A program made the position numbers and the translations under genes. Source: RGIG4608 sp051867875 (GTDB lineage Bacteria > Bacillota > Clostridia > Oscillospirales > CAG-272). Taken from it: a stretch of DNA of 64,000 bases. The stretch is taken from assembly GCA_051867875.1 (NCBI GenBank), contig JBJDZG010000007.1:23064-87063 (forward strand), in the 5' to 3' direction. Shown here one piece after another: positions 50,719 to 59,874 of the stretch. The first letter of the stretch is position 1; the number at the start of each line of letters is the position of its first letter. Below the pieces are notes generated by a model that saw only the letters and a program-made list of their open reading frames with translations, made no database searches and was not told the origin of the DNA.

Positions 50719-52338
50719 TTAGTACATTGCGGGAGCCGGAGCTGCGGGAGCGGGATTTTCCTCTTTCTTGTCGGATACGACTGATTCAGTCGTGAGGATA
50801 ACTCCCGCGATGGAAGCCGCATTTTGAAGAGCGGAACGGGTAACCTTCGTAGGGTCAACGATACCGGAGGATACCATGTCGCAGTATTCCTCTTTATATG
50901 CGTCAAATCCGTAGCCAATCTTGCCGGAGTTCAAGATGTTATTTACGATAACACCGCCGTCAAGGCCTGCGTTTTCGGCAATCTGGCGAACGGGAGCTTC
51001 AAGTGCTTTGAGAACTATTTTAACACCTGTTTTTTCGTCGCCCTCAACGGTGTCTGCAACCTTTGCTACTTCGCTGATAATATTGAGATAAGCAGTTCCG
51101 CCGCCTGCTACGATGCCTTCTTCAACTGCGGCACGGGTTGCGTTAAGAGCGTCTTCAATGCGGAGCTTCTTTTCCTTCATTTCAACCTCCGTAGCAGCAC
51201 CAACCTTGATAACGGCAACACCTCCGGAGAGCTTTGCAAGTCTTTCCTGAAGCTTCTCACGGTCAAATTCGCTCGTCGTGTTTTCAAGTGCCACGCGAAT
51301 CTGATGTATGCGCGCCTGAATCATCTCAGTTGAGCCTGCGCCGTCAACGATTATAGTGTTGTCCTTCGTTATCTTAACCTGACGGGCATGACCGAGCACC
51401 TCGATGGACGCGTCTTTGAGTTCAAGTCCTATTTCAGAGGAAATTACCTCACCGCCCGTAAGAATGGCGATGTCCTTGAGCATTTCTTTTCTGCGGTCGC
51501 CAAAGCCGGGAGCCTTGACTGCAACGCAAGTAAACGTGCCTCTGAGCTTGTTAAGAACGAGAGTGGTAAGAGCCTCGCCCTCAACGTCCTCTGCGATTAT
51601 AAGGAGCTTTCTGCCCGCCTGAACGACCTGTTCAAGCACGGGGAGTATCTCTTGAAGATTGGATATCTTCTTGTCAGTAATAAGAATGAGAGCGTCATCG
51701 ATGACTGCTTCCATTTTGTCCATATCCGTTGCCATATAGGGAGAGAGATAACCGCGGTCAAACTGCATACCCTCAACTACCTCGGAATAAGTGTCTGCGG
51801 AACGGGACTCCTCAACAGTGATAACGCCGTCGCTCGTAACCTTTTCCATAGCGTCGGCAATAAGCGCACCGATAAGCTCATCGCCTGCGGATATAGTGCC
51901 TACGCGCGCGATATCGGCAGAGCCGTTAACCTTCTTGGAGTTTGCAATAAGGCATTCAACCGCGCGGTCAACAGCCTTTTTGATACCCTTGCGGAGCACC
52001 ATGGGGTTTGCGCCTGCCGTAACGTTCTTCATTCCTTCGCGAATAAGCGCCTGAGCAAGTACCGTTGCCGTTGTCGTGCCGTCGCCGGCAGCGTCGTTGG
52101 TCTTTGTAGCAACCTCTTTTACGAGCTGTGCGCCCATATTCTCGGCAGCGTCCTCAAGCTCTATTTCCTTGGCGATTGTAACACCGTCGTTAGTGATGAG
52201 AGGAGCGCCGTATTTCTTGTCAAGGACAACGTTTCTGCCCTTGGGACCGAGAGTAATTTTAACTGTGTCTGCGAGCTTGTCAACGCCTCGCGTGAGTGCG
52301 TTTCTCGCTTCAATTCCGTAAATAATATCCTTTGCCAT
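50719..52338 (-). CDS. groL: Chaperonin GroEL
   Basis: 539 residues of the 60-kDa chaperonin. Diagnostic stretches include KITLGPKGRNVVLDKKYG, the ATP-site GDGTTTATVLAQALI, and GLDGGVIVNN near the C-terminus. The end is EENPAPAAPAPAMY rather than the more common Gly-Gly-Met tail. It starts 9 bases after groES with AAGGAGG upstream. It forms the GroEL-GroES folding cage in the cytoplasm and is controlled by the CIRCE element before groES. Confidence 0.98.
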   Translation of the reverse strand: MAKDIIYGIEARNALTRGVDKLADTVKITLGPKGRNVVLDKKYGAPLITNDGVTIAKEIELEDAAENMGAQLVKEVATKTNDAAGDGTTTATVLAQALIREGMKNVTAGANPMVLRKGIKKAVDRAVECLIANSKKVNGSADIARVGTISAGDELIGALIADAMEKVTSDGVITVEESRSADTYSEVVEGMQFDRGYLSPYMATDMDKMEAVIDDALILITDKKISNLQEILPVLEQVVQAGRKLLIIAEDVEGEALTTLVLNKLRGTFTCVAVKAPGFGDRRKEMLKDIAILTGGEVISSEIGLELKDASIEVLGHARQVKITKDNTIIVDGAGSTEMIQARIHQIRVALENTTSEFDREKLQERLAKLSGGVAVIKVGAATEVEMKEKKLRIEDALNATRAAVEEGIVAGGGTAYLNIISEVAKVADTVEGDEKTGVKIVLKALEAPVRQIAENAGLDGGVIVNNILNSGKIGYGFDAYKEEYCDMVSSGIVDPTKVTRSALQNAASIAGVILTTESVVSDKKEENPAPAAPAPAMY

Positions 52339-52347
52339 AAATCCTCC

Positions 52348-52632
52348 TTATTCTACAATGGCAAGAATGTCGCTCTGCTTTACGATGACGTATTCAACAC
52401 CGTCAGCCTTGACCTCTGTGCCTGAATATTTGCTTGTTATTACCTTGTCGCCGACCTTAACTGTCATTTCAATCTGATTGCCGTCAATAAGTCCGCCGGG
52501 ACCTACTGCAACTACCTCTGCAACCTGAGGCTTTTCCTGAGCGGAAGCAGTGAGAATAAGACCTGATTTTGTCTTTTCCTCAGCCTGCACAGGTTTAAGA
52601 ACAACTCTGTCTGCAAGCGGTTTAATTGTCAT
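52348..52632 (-). CDS. groES: Co-chaperonin GroES
   Basis: 94 residues: MTIKPLADRVVLKPV at the N-terminus, a mobile loop around KTKSGLILTASAQEKPQ, and GDKVITSKYSGTEVK. It caps GroEL. AGGAGG ribosome site. First gene of the groES-groL operon, directly downstream of a CIRCE operator. Confidence 0.98.
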   Translation of the reverse strand: MTIKPLADRVVLKPVQAEEKTKSGLILTASAQEKPQVAEVVAVGPGGLIDGNQIEMTVKVGDKVITSKYSGTEVKADGVEYVIVKQSDILAIVE

Positions 52633-52666
52633 AATATATTCCTCCTATTTTATAAAAAATCGAATT

Positions 52667-52693
52667 TTGGCACTCAAAGCCTTTGAGTGCTAA
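52667..52693 (-). promoter_or_regulatory. CIRCE operator (HrcA site) of groES-groL
   Basis: TTGGCACTC-N9-GAGTGCTAA as read on the plus strand, one mismatch from the CIRCE consensus TTAGCACTC-N9-GAGTGCTAA. It overlaps the start of the groES transcript and is the binding site of the HrcA heat-shock repressor. Candidate promoter on the minus strand: TTGATT (52724-52729), 16 bp, TAAAAT (52702-52707). Confidence 0.95.
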
Positions 52694-52858
52694 CAATACA
52701 TATTTTACACCATTTCAGAAAAAAATCAATAGGATTTTATATAAAAATTAATTATTAACAGTTAGTTCACAATTCTTTCCTAATTTGCATATATTCTCCT
52801 TTCATAAATCGCAAAAAGTGCTTATAAATTATTAAAAAAGACTTGTTTGAGGTGTAAA

Positions 52859-54190
52859 ATGGAGCATATAAACAGAGTTTTGTCGGGAACATTCGTGCCT
52901 GTCGCGCTTGCTTTGTGCGCTTTGTTCTTTTTGTGTCTGCTTAAGGGAAAGCCCATGAGCCGTCCGAAAGCCATGCTGCGCGCGATATTCAAGAAAAAAA
53001 GCGGGGCGGGAACATCGCCCGTGCGAGCGGTGATTTTTGCGCTCGCAGGAACGTTGGGAGTCGGAAATATAGTCGGCGTTGCCTCGGCTATCGCGCTCGG
53101 AGGAGCGGGGGCGGTGTTCTGGATGTGGTTAAGCGCAATACTTGCAATGATATTAAAATACAGCGAGGTGCTTCTTGCCGTGCGCCACAGAAGAGTGCGG
53201 GGCGGAGAATATTACGGCGGCGCTATGTATTACATAAAGGACTGCTTTGCCGAAAGGAACAGAAACAAAACGGGCGCTCTTTTCGCGTTTGTGTTCCTTG
53301 TTTTTTGCCTTGCAAACGGTTTCAGTATGGGTTGTGTAATTCAGTCAAACGCAATTTCAAACGCCACGGAAGCGGTTTTTGGGCTCGATAAGGCGCTTGT
53401 CGGCGCCGTCGTTGCCATTCTTTCGGTCGTAGTGTTCTTCTTGAATGGCAAGGGAATATTCGCACTGTGTGAAAAGCTCGTGCCCTTTGTAAGCGCGGGA
53501 TACATTTTAATGTCCTGTGCGGTGATAATTCTCTCGTGGGAAAGAGTTCCGACTGTTCTTACCGAGATAATCGAGGGAGCATTTTCGCCTCGGAGCGCAG
53601 GGGGCGGGGCTTTGGGATTCCTTGTGTCAAGAGCACTGCGATACGGTACTATAAGAGGACTTTTTTCAAATGAAGCGGGTTGCGGAACAGCGCCCACGGC
53701 GCACGCGACCTCAAATACTGATTCGCCCTGCGAGCAAGGCTTTTTGGGTATCGTAGAGGTGTTTATCGATACTATCGTAGTCTGTACCATGACTGCGCTC
53801 GTGATATTGCTTAACCCTGCGTCAATAACGGAATTTTCCGACAATCCGATAATGATGGCGCTCTCGGCATTTTCCTCCGCTCTCGGCGACGCTTCGGGCG
53901 TATTTTTGTGCGTTGCAGTATTCCTCTTCGCCTTCGCTACGATAATTTGCTGGGGCTATTACGGCAAGGAGTGCATTTATTACCTCAATAAAAGCCGAGG
54001 TGCAGAGAGAGCTTATTATTTTATTTATGTTATCTTCGTTTTCGTAGGCTCGTTTATAAAGCTTGATGCCGTGTGGCAGATAGCCGATTTTGCCGTGGGC
54101 GCGATGACCTTGATGAATTTGTTCGTCCTGTTTTTGATGCGCGGAGAGATAAAAAGAGAAACCAATTCGTATTTCATTTTGAATCAATAA
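52859..54190 (+). CDS. Alanine/glycine:sodium symporter (AGCS family)
   Basis: 443 residues with about ten membrane spans. Family stretches: FALAGTLGVGNIVGVASAI, MWLSAILAMILKYSEVLLA, GLFSNEAGCGTAPTAHA and ALVILLNP. It imports alanine or glycine with Na+ across the cytoplasmic membrane. ATG 52859 has GAGGTG just upstream; the in-frame TTG at 52847 lies before it. A weak promoter, TTCACA-N18-TATATT (52766-52795), may serve it. Monocistronic. Confidence 0.92.
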   Translation: MEHINRVLSGTFVPVALALCALFFLCLLKGKPMSRPKAMLRAIFKKKSGAGTSPVRAVIFALAGTLGVGNIVGVASAIALGGAGAVFWMWLSAILAMILKYSEVLLAVRHRRVRGGEYYGGAMYYIKDCFAERNRNKTGALFAFVFLVFCLANGFSMGCVIQSNAISNATEAVFGLDKALVGAVVAILSVVVFFLNGKGIFALCEKLVPFVSAGYILMSCAVIILSWERVPTVLTEIIEGAFSPRSAGGGALGFLVSRALRYGTIRGLFSNEAGCGTAPTAHATSNTDSPCEQGFLGIVEVFIDTIVVCTMTALVILLNPASITEFSDNPIMMALSAFSSALGDASGVFLCVAVFLFAFATIICWGYYGKECIYYLNKSRGAERAYYFIYVIFVFVGSFIKLDAVWQIADFAVGAMTLMNLFVLFLMRGEIKRETNSYFILNQ

Positions 54191-54219
54191 AAGGGGCTGT
54201 CTTAATAAGATAGCCCCTT
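54191..54219. terminator. Bidirectional terminator between symporter and S66 peptidase genes
   Basis: AAGGGGCTGTCTT / AAGATAGCCCCTT with one G-T pair and a four-base loop. Convergent genes end on both sides within 5 bases. Confidence 0.85.
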
Positions 54220-54223
54220 ACGT

Positions 54224-55252
54224 TTAGTTTTCAAATTTGATTACCTGATTATCCGTATCAACCGTTGCCTTAACACCGAAAGGCATAATGCAACGCGGCT
54301 GCGAGTGCCCGATATTGATATTGCACACGATGGGCAAGTGATTTTTATCAATGACATCTATCAATATTTGTTTATATTCCCGAGCGTAAGTATTATCCAT
54401 CGGCTTTCCTATAAGAACACCCGAAATCACGTCAAAAATGCCCGTTTCTTTCAATGTAATGACCGCTTTTCTGTATTTTTCGGGGGACATTTTTTCTTCG
54501 CTGGATTCAAGCAGAAGAATTTTGCCTGCCCAATCCTCTGCCTTCGGAAACAGACCGTACTTTTCACAAAGCTCGGGCATATCGGCATGAGTATCCCCAT
54601 TGAAAATATCGTAAATGGAGTCAATGCAACCGCCGAGAATTTCACCCGAGAAAACGGAATTACCTTGCAACAATTCAAAACCGCAATCGGGATGAGATTT
54701 TAACGGAACGCCGATTTGGTCGACACCAAAATCTGTTCTTGATTCATACCAAATATCGCCGGGGCGTATTTCCTTTATTGTTCCGGTAGTTATCAGTTCT
54801 TCAAAATACTTTTTCGTATAGGGGAGCATATCTTTGTCAAGCTCACAGACGTCGGCAAGAAAAGACTGACCGTAGAATGTTTTCATTCCCACCTTGTGAA
54901 GCATAAAATGATTAATCGTCGTATCGGAGAATCCGAGAAAAATCTTATCCGAAACCGCATCGGCAAGTTCATTGTGTCCGAACAGATAGGGAAGCAAGCG
55001 ATAAGTATCATTTCCGCCGATTGCACAGAGAATCATATCAATATCAGGGTCTTTAAGGGCTTGCGTGAGGTCTGTCGCACGGTCTTCGGGATGGTTTTGT
55101 ATATATTCGATTCCTTTAAGTGCGTGGGGCGTGAATTTCACGGTCAAGCCAAAGTCATTTAACCTCTTAATTCCTATATCCAACTCATGTTTTACAAAAG
55201 CTTCGCCTATAATTCCGCGGGATAAACTGACAATGGCTATGTTTTTAATCAT
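54224..55252 (-). CDS. S66 family serine carboxypeptidase (LD-carboxypeptidase/MccF-like)
   Basis: 342 residues. Nucleophile Ser in FLGFSDTTINH, after the family stretch ILCAIGGNDTYRLLPYL. The Glu of the triad is probably in LLLESSEEKMSP and the His in NINIGHSQPRCIMPFG. The family includes peptidoglycan-recycling LD-carboxypeptidases and MccF microcin C immunity proteins. The IGGNDT and SDTT details are nearer the MccF-like branch, but I cannot choose with certainty. GGAGGG ribosome site. It is 18 bases downstream of hom and probably cotranscribed. Confidence 0.87.
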   Translation of the reverse strand: MIKNIAIVSLSRGIIGEAFVKHELDIGIKRLNDFGLTVKFTPHALKGIEYIQNHPEDRATDLTQALKDPDIDMILCAIGGNDTYRLLPYLFGHNELADAVSDKIFLGFSDTTINHFMLHKVGMKTFYGQSFLADVCELDKDMLPYTKKYFEELITTGTIKEIRPGDIWYESRTDFGVDQIGVPLKSHPDCGFELLQGNSVFSGEILGGCIDSIYDIFNGDTHADMPELCEKYGLFPKAEDWAGKILLLESSEEKMSPEKYRKAVITLKETGIFDVISGVLIGKPMDNTYAREYKQILIDVIDKNHLPIVCNINIGHSQPRCIMPFGVKATVDTDNQVIKFEN

Positions 55253-55270
55253 AACTTTTTATCCCTCCTT

Positions 55271-56470
55271 TTAGTCGAGTATCGGATATATCTTATATTC
55301 ATCTGCAAGGCTTTGCGCCAAAGCAGTGCAAGCACCTTTGCTCATGGGCTTTGTGATAATAGCGATTTTGCCGCCTACTGACTGCACGCTCTCCGCCACG
55401 TCAGAAGCGGGAAGAGAAACACCGCGGTAAATTATACATCTGCGGCAGAGATAATCGTTTTCGTCGGCAATATCCGCGTCAGTTGCGTCCGTCCAGGAGA
55501 TAACGGGAAGGGTGGGATTGTCCATCTTCTCGACGATATCCATAATATCCGCAACAACTGCGCTTGCGGTGGGGAGCTTGCCTGCACCCTTTCCGTAGAA
55601 AAGCACCTTGTCAAGCATATTTGCACCGACCAAAATTCCGTTGTAGACGTCGCTTATGTGCGCAAGAGGATTTGAAATGGGAATAAATCTCGGACAGACC
55701 GCCGCGAAAATCCTTTCCCCGATAAGCTGTGAATGACCGATGAGCTTTATAGTATATCCGAGAGTCTGTGCAACTTCGAAATCCTCACTCGTGATACGGG
55801 TAATACCCTCACAGGGAATAGCGTCGGTAGGCAGACATTTGCCGAAAGCAAGAGAGGAGAGAATTGCAATCTTTCGCGTGGCGTCAAGCCCCTCTATGTC
55901 AGATGTCGGGTCTGCCTCGGCATAGCCCTTTGCCTGCGCGTCGCGCAAGGCGTCCTCAAAGCTTGTGCCGTGCTCGTTCATCTGCGTGAGAATATAGTTG
56001 GTCGTGCCGTTGAGTATGCCGTCAACGCTCGTAATTTTGTTTGAAACAAGGTCATTGTTTATGGGACGGATAATCGGTATACCGCCGCCTACGCTCGCCT
56101 CAAAGAGATATCGCACGCCTCTGTTCTTTGCAATAGAGAGAAGCTCCGTGCCGAATTTTGAAACGACCTCTTTGTTCGAGGTAACGACGTTTTTGCCGGC
56201 AAGCAGAGCCGCCTTTGAGAAGTCGTAAGCGGGGTGCGAGCCGCCCATCGCCTCTGCAACTATGCTTATTTCCTCATCGTTCAAAATAATGTTAAAATCG
56301 TGAACGACTCTCTCCGCAAAGGCCGAGTCGGGGAAGGAGCGAAGGTCGAGAATGTATTTTATCTCAATTTCCTCGCCGAGCCTGTCCTCAATACATTTTT
56401 TATTTTCCGTAAGGACTTCGGCAACACCGCCTCCGACGACGCCAAAGCCCAAAATAGCTATTTTTTTCAT
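55271..56470 (-). CDS. hom: Homoserine dehydrogenase
   Basis: 399 residues. NAD(P)-binding GFGVVGGGVAEVL at the N-terminus. The catalytic region contains VTSNKEVVSKFG and GGGIPIIRPINNDL, then DGILNGTTNYILTQM and ADPTSDIEGLDATRK. It reduces aspartate semialdehyde to homoserine for threonine and methionine synthesis. Bacterial enzymes of about 430 aa end in an ACT regulatory domain; here the C-terminal 85 residues are short and only partly ACT-like, so feedback control may differ. ATG 56470 has GGAG upstream; an in-frame start at 56530 is rejected for lack of a ribosome site. Confidence 0.93.
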   Translation of the reverse strand: MKKIAILGFGVVGGGVAEVLTENKKCIEDRLGEEIEIKYILDLRSFPDSAFAERVVHDFNIILNDEEISIVAEAMGGSHPAYDFSKAALLAGKNVVTSNKEVVSKFGTELLSIAKNRGVRYLFEASVGGGIPIIRPINNDLVSNKITSVDGILNGTTNYILTQMNEHGTSFEDALRDAQAKGYAEADPTSDIEGLDATRKIAILSSLAFGKCLPTDAIPCEGITRITSEDFEVAQTLGYTIKLIGHSQLIGERIFAAVCPRFIPISNPLAHISDVYNGILVGANMLDKVLFYGKGAGKLPTASAVVADIMDIVEKMDNPTLPVISWTDATDADIADENDYLCRRCIIYRGVSLPASDVAESVQSVGGKIAIITKPMSKGACTALAQSLADEYKIYPILD

Positions 56471-56604
56471 AAAAAACTCCATTATTTTTGTTATTAATCT
56501 CATAATATCATAAAATCGCATAAAAAGCAAATAAAACTATTGAAAAAATCAAAATTTATGTTAAAATATAATATGGAAAAAGTTTTTTGTTACGGAGGAC
56601 AAAA

Positions 56605-57159
56605 ATGGCATCAAGTGTTATAGGAAGCAAAAGAAACGTAAAGATATTCGTTCTTTACCTCATGGAAAATATAAATTATCCACTCGATTACGCAACTCTC
56701 ATTGATATCGTAATGCAGACGGACTATGTGATGTACCTCGACTTTGCCGAGAGCTTTAACGAGATGCTCGATATGGGACTCGTGCTCGAAGTCGAGGGTG
56801 AGGAAGAAAATCAGCCCATGTATATAGTGTCCGAAAAGGGCAAATACGTCGCCCGTGAGCTCAACAGCGACATTCTTACCTCTATTCTTGACAAGAGCCT
56901 TTCTACCGCTCTTCGCTATCTCGATTTCAAAAAGCGCGGAGTTGAAGCAAAGGCGGTTATTACTAAAAGAGATGACGGAAAGTATGACATTGAGTGTATG
57001 ATGCTCGAAAAGAAAGAGATAATCTATTCAACGAAGGTCAGCGTCGATACGCTCGTGCGCGCCGAGCGAATGAAGGAAAACTTCTACGCGCGTCCCGAGG
57101 GTATTTATAAGGCAACCTTGGCTCTTTTGGCGGGTAACGTGAATTATTTGTTTGACTGA
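56605..57159 (+). CDS. DUF4364 family protein, winged-helix type
   Basis: 184 residues. KIFVLYLMENINYPLDYATLIDIVMQ, cut here as KIFVLYLMENINYP, is characteristic of a Clostridia-restricted family (DUF4364) whose N-terminal half looks like a PadR-like winged helix. The rest has mixed alpha/beta. ATG 56605 has GGAGG upstream. Divergent from hom. Function unknown; probably a regulator. Confidence 0.8.
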   Translation: MASSVIGSKRNVKIFVLYLMENINYPLDYATLIDIVMQTDYVMYLDFAESFNEMLDMGLVLEVEGEEENQPMYIVSEKGKYVARELNSDILTSILDKSLSTALRYLDFKKRGVEAKAVITKRDDGKYDIECMMLEKKEIIYSTKVSVDTLVRAERMKENFYARPEGIYKATLALLAGNVNYLFD

Positions 57160-57246
57160 ACTTGTTTTCTTGCCGCGTTTTTGTGTGATATATATAAAAA
57201 TTTGTTATAAAAATATAAAAATTGCAGAAAAACCGACAAATTTTTG

Positions 57247-57274
57247 TTGACATTTCAGAAAAATATAGTATAAT
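57247..57274 (+). promoter_or_regulatory. Promoter of the sigma-factor gene
   Basis: TTGACA (57247-57252), 16 bp, TATAAT (57269-57274). Confidence 0.7.
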
Positions 57275-57312
57275 TAGTGTGTAAGGATAGTATTTTAACC
57301 AACGGAGATAAA

Positions 57313-57897
57313 ATGCAGGATAAAAAAACAAAGTTACATCAGGAAATTGACAATCTGATAACTCTCGTCAAGGCGGGGGACTCCGATGCTTTTTCAAAGC
57401 TTGCAGAAAAATACGAGCCGATGCTTCTCAAAGCGCGTTCGACGTGCATTAGCGAGGAGCTTTCAGAGTATGATATTCAGGATATAAAACAAGAAGAGCT
57501 TATCGCTTTTTACAGAGCGATAATCAGCTACGACGTGGCACAGAGCGACGTTGAATTCGGTCTTTACGCAAAAATTTGCGTTACAAATAGCATGATTTCC
57601 TACAAACGCGCGATTCGTAGGAAATCGCACGATATATCTTTCGTGGGCGATGATATGTATAACTTTACTGACCCCGACGGCGAGATACAGAAGATGTATG
57701 AGATGCGCGAAAGTGAGAGGGAACTCGGCGAGCAAATCGAAAGAACGCTCTCTCCTTACGAAAACGAGGTTTGGTCGTACTATGTCAATGGATTTTCAAC
57801 AAAAGAAATTGCCATTAAGCTGAACTGTAGTGAAAAGTCAATCGATAATGCTATTTTCAGGATAAGAAAAAAGTTAAGAACTCTGCGTAAAACATGA
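57313..57897 (+). CDS. Sigma-70 family RNA polymerase sigma factor (SigH-like)
   Basis: 194 residues. Region 2 is present (about 20-95; FSKLAEKYEPMLLKA, QDIKQEELIAFYRAI, YAKICVTNSMISYKR), as is region 4 with the DNA-binding helix-turn-helix (about 140-190; LSPYENEVWSYYVNGFSTKEIA, shown in part, then CSEKSIDNAIFRIRKKL). Regions 1 and 3 are absent. It resembles SigH/SigI-size factors but no anti-sigma gene is adjacent. ATG 57313 has GGAG upstream. Its regulon is unknown; a sporulation or competence role is possible. Confidence 0.85.
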   Translation: MQDKKTKLHQEIDNLITLVKAGDSDAFSKLAEKYEPMLLKARSTCISEELSEYDIQDIKQEELIAFYRAIISYDVAQSDVEFGLYAKICVTNSMISYKRAIRRKSHDISFVGDDMYNFTDPDGEIQKMYEMRESERELGEQIERTLSPYENEVWSYYVNGFSTKEIAIKLNCSEKSIDNAIFRIRKKLRTLRKT

Positions 57898-57913
57898 ATT
57901 TAGCAGATTGATA

Positions 57914-57976
57914 TACCCATTTAGCTTAATAAAAGCACTCCGCAGGAGAGATGTCGGTTAAAATCCGTCAAGGGCA
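57914..57976 (+). other. tRNA-like degenerate segment
   Basis: About 63 bases with a D-arm look (TTAGCTTAATAAAAGC, stem GCTT/AAGC), a shortened anticodon arm (CTCC/GGAG with only a 3-base loop), and a T-arm look (GTCGGTTAAAATCCGTC), then AAGGGCA, which can partly pair with ACCCA at the 5' side. The anticodon loop is missing, so it cannot be a normal tRNA. It could be a tRNA remnant, or a leader that imitates one, in the 111 bases before the zinc-ribbon gene. Confidence 0.35.
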
Positions 57977-58008
57977 ATAAAAAATCCAATTAAAGTGAGG
58001 ACAAACCA

Positions 58009-58326
58009 ATGTACGAGAACGAAGAAAAAGTTGTAGAAGCTACTGAATTTCAGGACGAAACACTTGTTTGCAAGGATTGCGGTAATGAATTCGTATTTAC
58101 AGCAGGCGAACAGGCATTCTACAAAGAAAAAGGCTTTTTGAACAAGCCCAAGGCTTGCAAAGCTTGCCGTGATGCAAAAAAGAACGCTCAGAGAGAGCCC
58201 AGAGAGTACTTCACAGTAACTTGCTCCGAATGCGGTGGCGAGGCTAAGGTTACTTTCCAGCCTTCCGAGGACAGACCTGTTTATTGCAGCGCTTGCTTCG
58301 CAAAGAGAAGACAGCCCAGAGATTGA
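58009..58326 (+). CDS. Double zinc-ribbon protein
   Basis: 105 residues. The first zinc ribbon is CKDCGNEFVFTAGEQAFY...CKACR (about 22-55), the 'probable zinc-ribbon' type with the GEQAFYKEKGF signature. The second is CSECGGEAKV...RPVYCSACF (about 74-98). It ends in a basic KRRQPRD tail. Such proteins are often small, abundant and nucleic-acid binding in Firmicutes, but no function is proven. GTGAGGA ribosome site. Confidence 0.85.
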   Translation: MYENEEKVVEATEFQDETLVCKDCGNEFVFTAGEQAFYKEKGFLNKPKACKACRDAKKNAQREPREYFTVTCSECGGEAKVTFQPSEDRPVYCSACFAKRRQPRD

Positions 58327-58371
58327 TATACATTTTAATTAATATATATAATTCATAATGGTTTTCTGAAA

Positions 58372-58401
58372 AACAAGGGGTTTTGCCCCTTGTTTTTTTT
58401 T
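58372..58401 (+). terminator. Terminator after the zinc-ribbon gene
   Basis: AACAAGGGG / CCCCTTGTT with a TTTTG loop followed by a long T run. Confidence 0.92.
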
Positions 58402-58437
58402 GCCCGTAAAATAACTCAACATTTCTTGAAAAAGTGC

Positions 58438-58466
58438 TTGAAATCATCAAAGCTATGTGCTATAAT
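58438..58466 (+). promoter_or_regulatory. Promoter of the MATE gene
   Basis: TTGAAA (58438-58443), 17 bp, TATAAT (58461-58466). Confidence 0.7.
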
Positions 58467-58496
58467 GTACGGAGTTTGAGATGCGGAGGTGATTTT

Positions 58497-59867
58497 ATGG
58501 CACTGTTTTCAAAAAAAGACATTGGTATAACGGAAGGCCCCGTGCTTGTCAATATGATAAAGTACGCCTTGCCGATAATGTTTACAAACGTCCTGCAATT
58601 ATTCTATAATTCTGCGGATATGTTCGTAATAGGAAATTTCTGCGAGGACAAAAATGCACTCGGTTCTGTCGGTTGCACCGGTTCGCTAATCAATATGATT
58701 CTCGGTGTGTTCATCGGTATCGGCGCGGGCGTTGCCGTAACCTTGGCACAGAGCATCGGTGCGGGAAATAAGGAGAGGTCAGGGAAAATAGTACATACCT
58801 CTTTCTGTGTTGCCATAATCCTCGGCGCTGTTGTTACGGTGCTTGGCAATCTTATTGCCGTTCCGATTTTGCACCTGATGAATACTCCCGAGGAGTTTTT
58901 GGCGGGTGCAAGCATATATGTCAAAATATATTTCTGCGGCTCTATTGCAAATATTCTCTATAACTTTTTCGCGGGAATACTCCGCTCCCGCGGTGATACC
59001 GTAAGACCGCTTCTTTTCTCAATGGCGGGCGGTATCGTCAATATCATTCTCAACCTCATTTTCGTTCTTGCTTTCGGCATGGGAGTTGAGGGCGTGGCTA
59101 TTGCTACGATAACGTCGCAGTTTATATCCGCAACCCTCGTTATAATCCACGTTACGAGATTAAAGGACGAATGCAGACTCGATTTCCGCAAGCTTGGAAT
59201 AGACTTTTCCGTGCTTAAACAGCTCATAAAAGTAGGACTCCCCGCGGGGATACAGGGCTCGCTCTTTTCTGTGTCGAATATGCTTTTGCAGACGGGCTAT
59301 AACTCACTCGGTCCCGTCGTCGTAAATGCCAATACCGCCGCGATGAACGTCGATAGCTATATTTATAATATCCTTAATTCCTTCTATCATACGACGCTGA
59401 CCTTTACGTCGCAAAATTTCGGTGCAAGAAAGTTCGACAGAGTTAAAAAGGTGTTCTTCTCGAGCGTTGGCTCGGTAACGGTGCTCGGACTTTTCCTCGG
59501 TATTTTTGCGCTTTCGTTTTCGGATATTCTGGTCGGAATATTCAACTCCGACCCCGAGGTTTTGGCGCTTGCAAGAAACAGACTTATGATAGTCGGACTT
59601 CCGTATTTTCTCTGCGGAATAATGGACGTCGGTTCAGGTCTGCTCCGTTCGATAGGATATTCCTTATACTCGCTCATAGTAACGTTCGTCGGCTCTTGCT
59701 TGCTCCGAATAGTGTGGGTATATACCGTTTTTGCAAACGCAAGAGAACTCGGAGTGCTATATATGGTTTTCCCGATATCCTGGTTTGTTACGGGAGTTAC
59801 TTTAATTGTAATGTTCTTGTTCTGTTACAAAAAAGAGAAGAAGAGAGTACTTTATAAACTTACTTAA
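58497..59867 (+). CDS. MATE family efflux transporter
   Basis: 456 residues in two six-helix halves. Family stretches: ALPIMFTNVLQLFYNSADM, IGIGAGVAVTLAQSIGAGN, NFFAGILRSRGDTVRP and, in the second half, GLPAGIQGSLFSVSN and NFGARKFDRVKK. It exports cationic drugs or metabolites in exchange for Na+ or H+. ATG 58497 has GGAGGTG upstream. A basic tail (YKKEKKRVLYKLT) ends the protein. The substrate is unknown. Confidence 0.92.
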   Translation: MALFSKKDIGITEGPVLVNMIKYALPIMFTNVLQLFYNSADMFVIGNFCEDKNALGSVGCTGSLINMILGVFIGIGAGVAVTLAQSIGAGNKERSGKIVHTSFCVAIILGAVVTVLGNLIAVPILHLMNTPEEFLAGASIYVKIYFCGSIANILYNFFAGILRSRGDTVRPLLFSMAGGIVNIILNLIFVLAFGMGVEGVAIATITSQFISATLVIIHVTRLKDECRLDFRKLGIDFSVLKQLIKVGLPAGIQGSLFSVSNMLLQTGYNSLGPVVVNANTAAMNVDSYIYNILNSFYHTTLTFTSQNFGARKFDRVKKVFFSSVGSVTVLGLFLGIFALSFSDILVGIFNSDPEVLALARNRLMIVGLPYFLCGIMDVGSGLLRSIGYSLYSLIVTFVGSCLLRIVWVYTVFANARELGVLYMVFPISWFVTGVTLIVMFLFCYKKEKKRVLYKLT

Positions 59868-59874
59868 TATAGAA

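Noticed and set aside
57914..57976. A functional tRNA gene
   Set aside because: Anticodon stem-loop is too short and the acceptor stem pairs poorly.
57920..57985. A c-di-GMP (GEMM) riboswitch, suggested by GCACTCCG before a gene
   Set aside because: The conserved GEMM core and second stem are not present.
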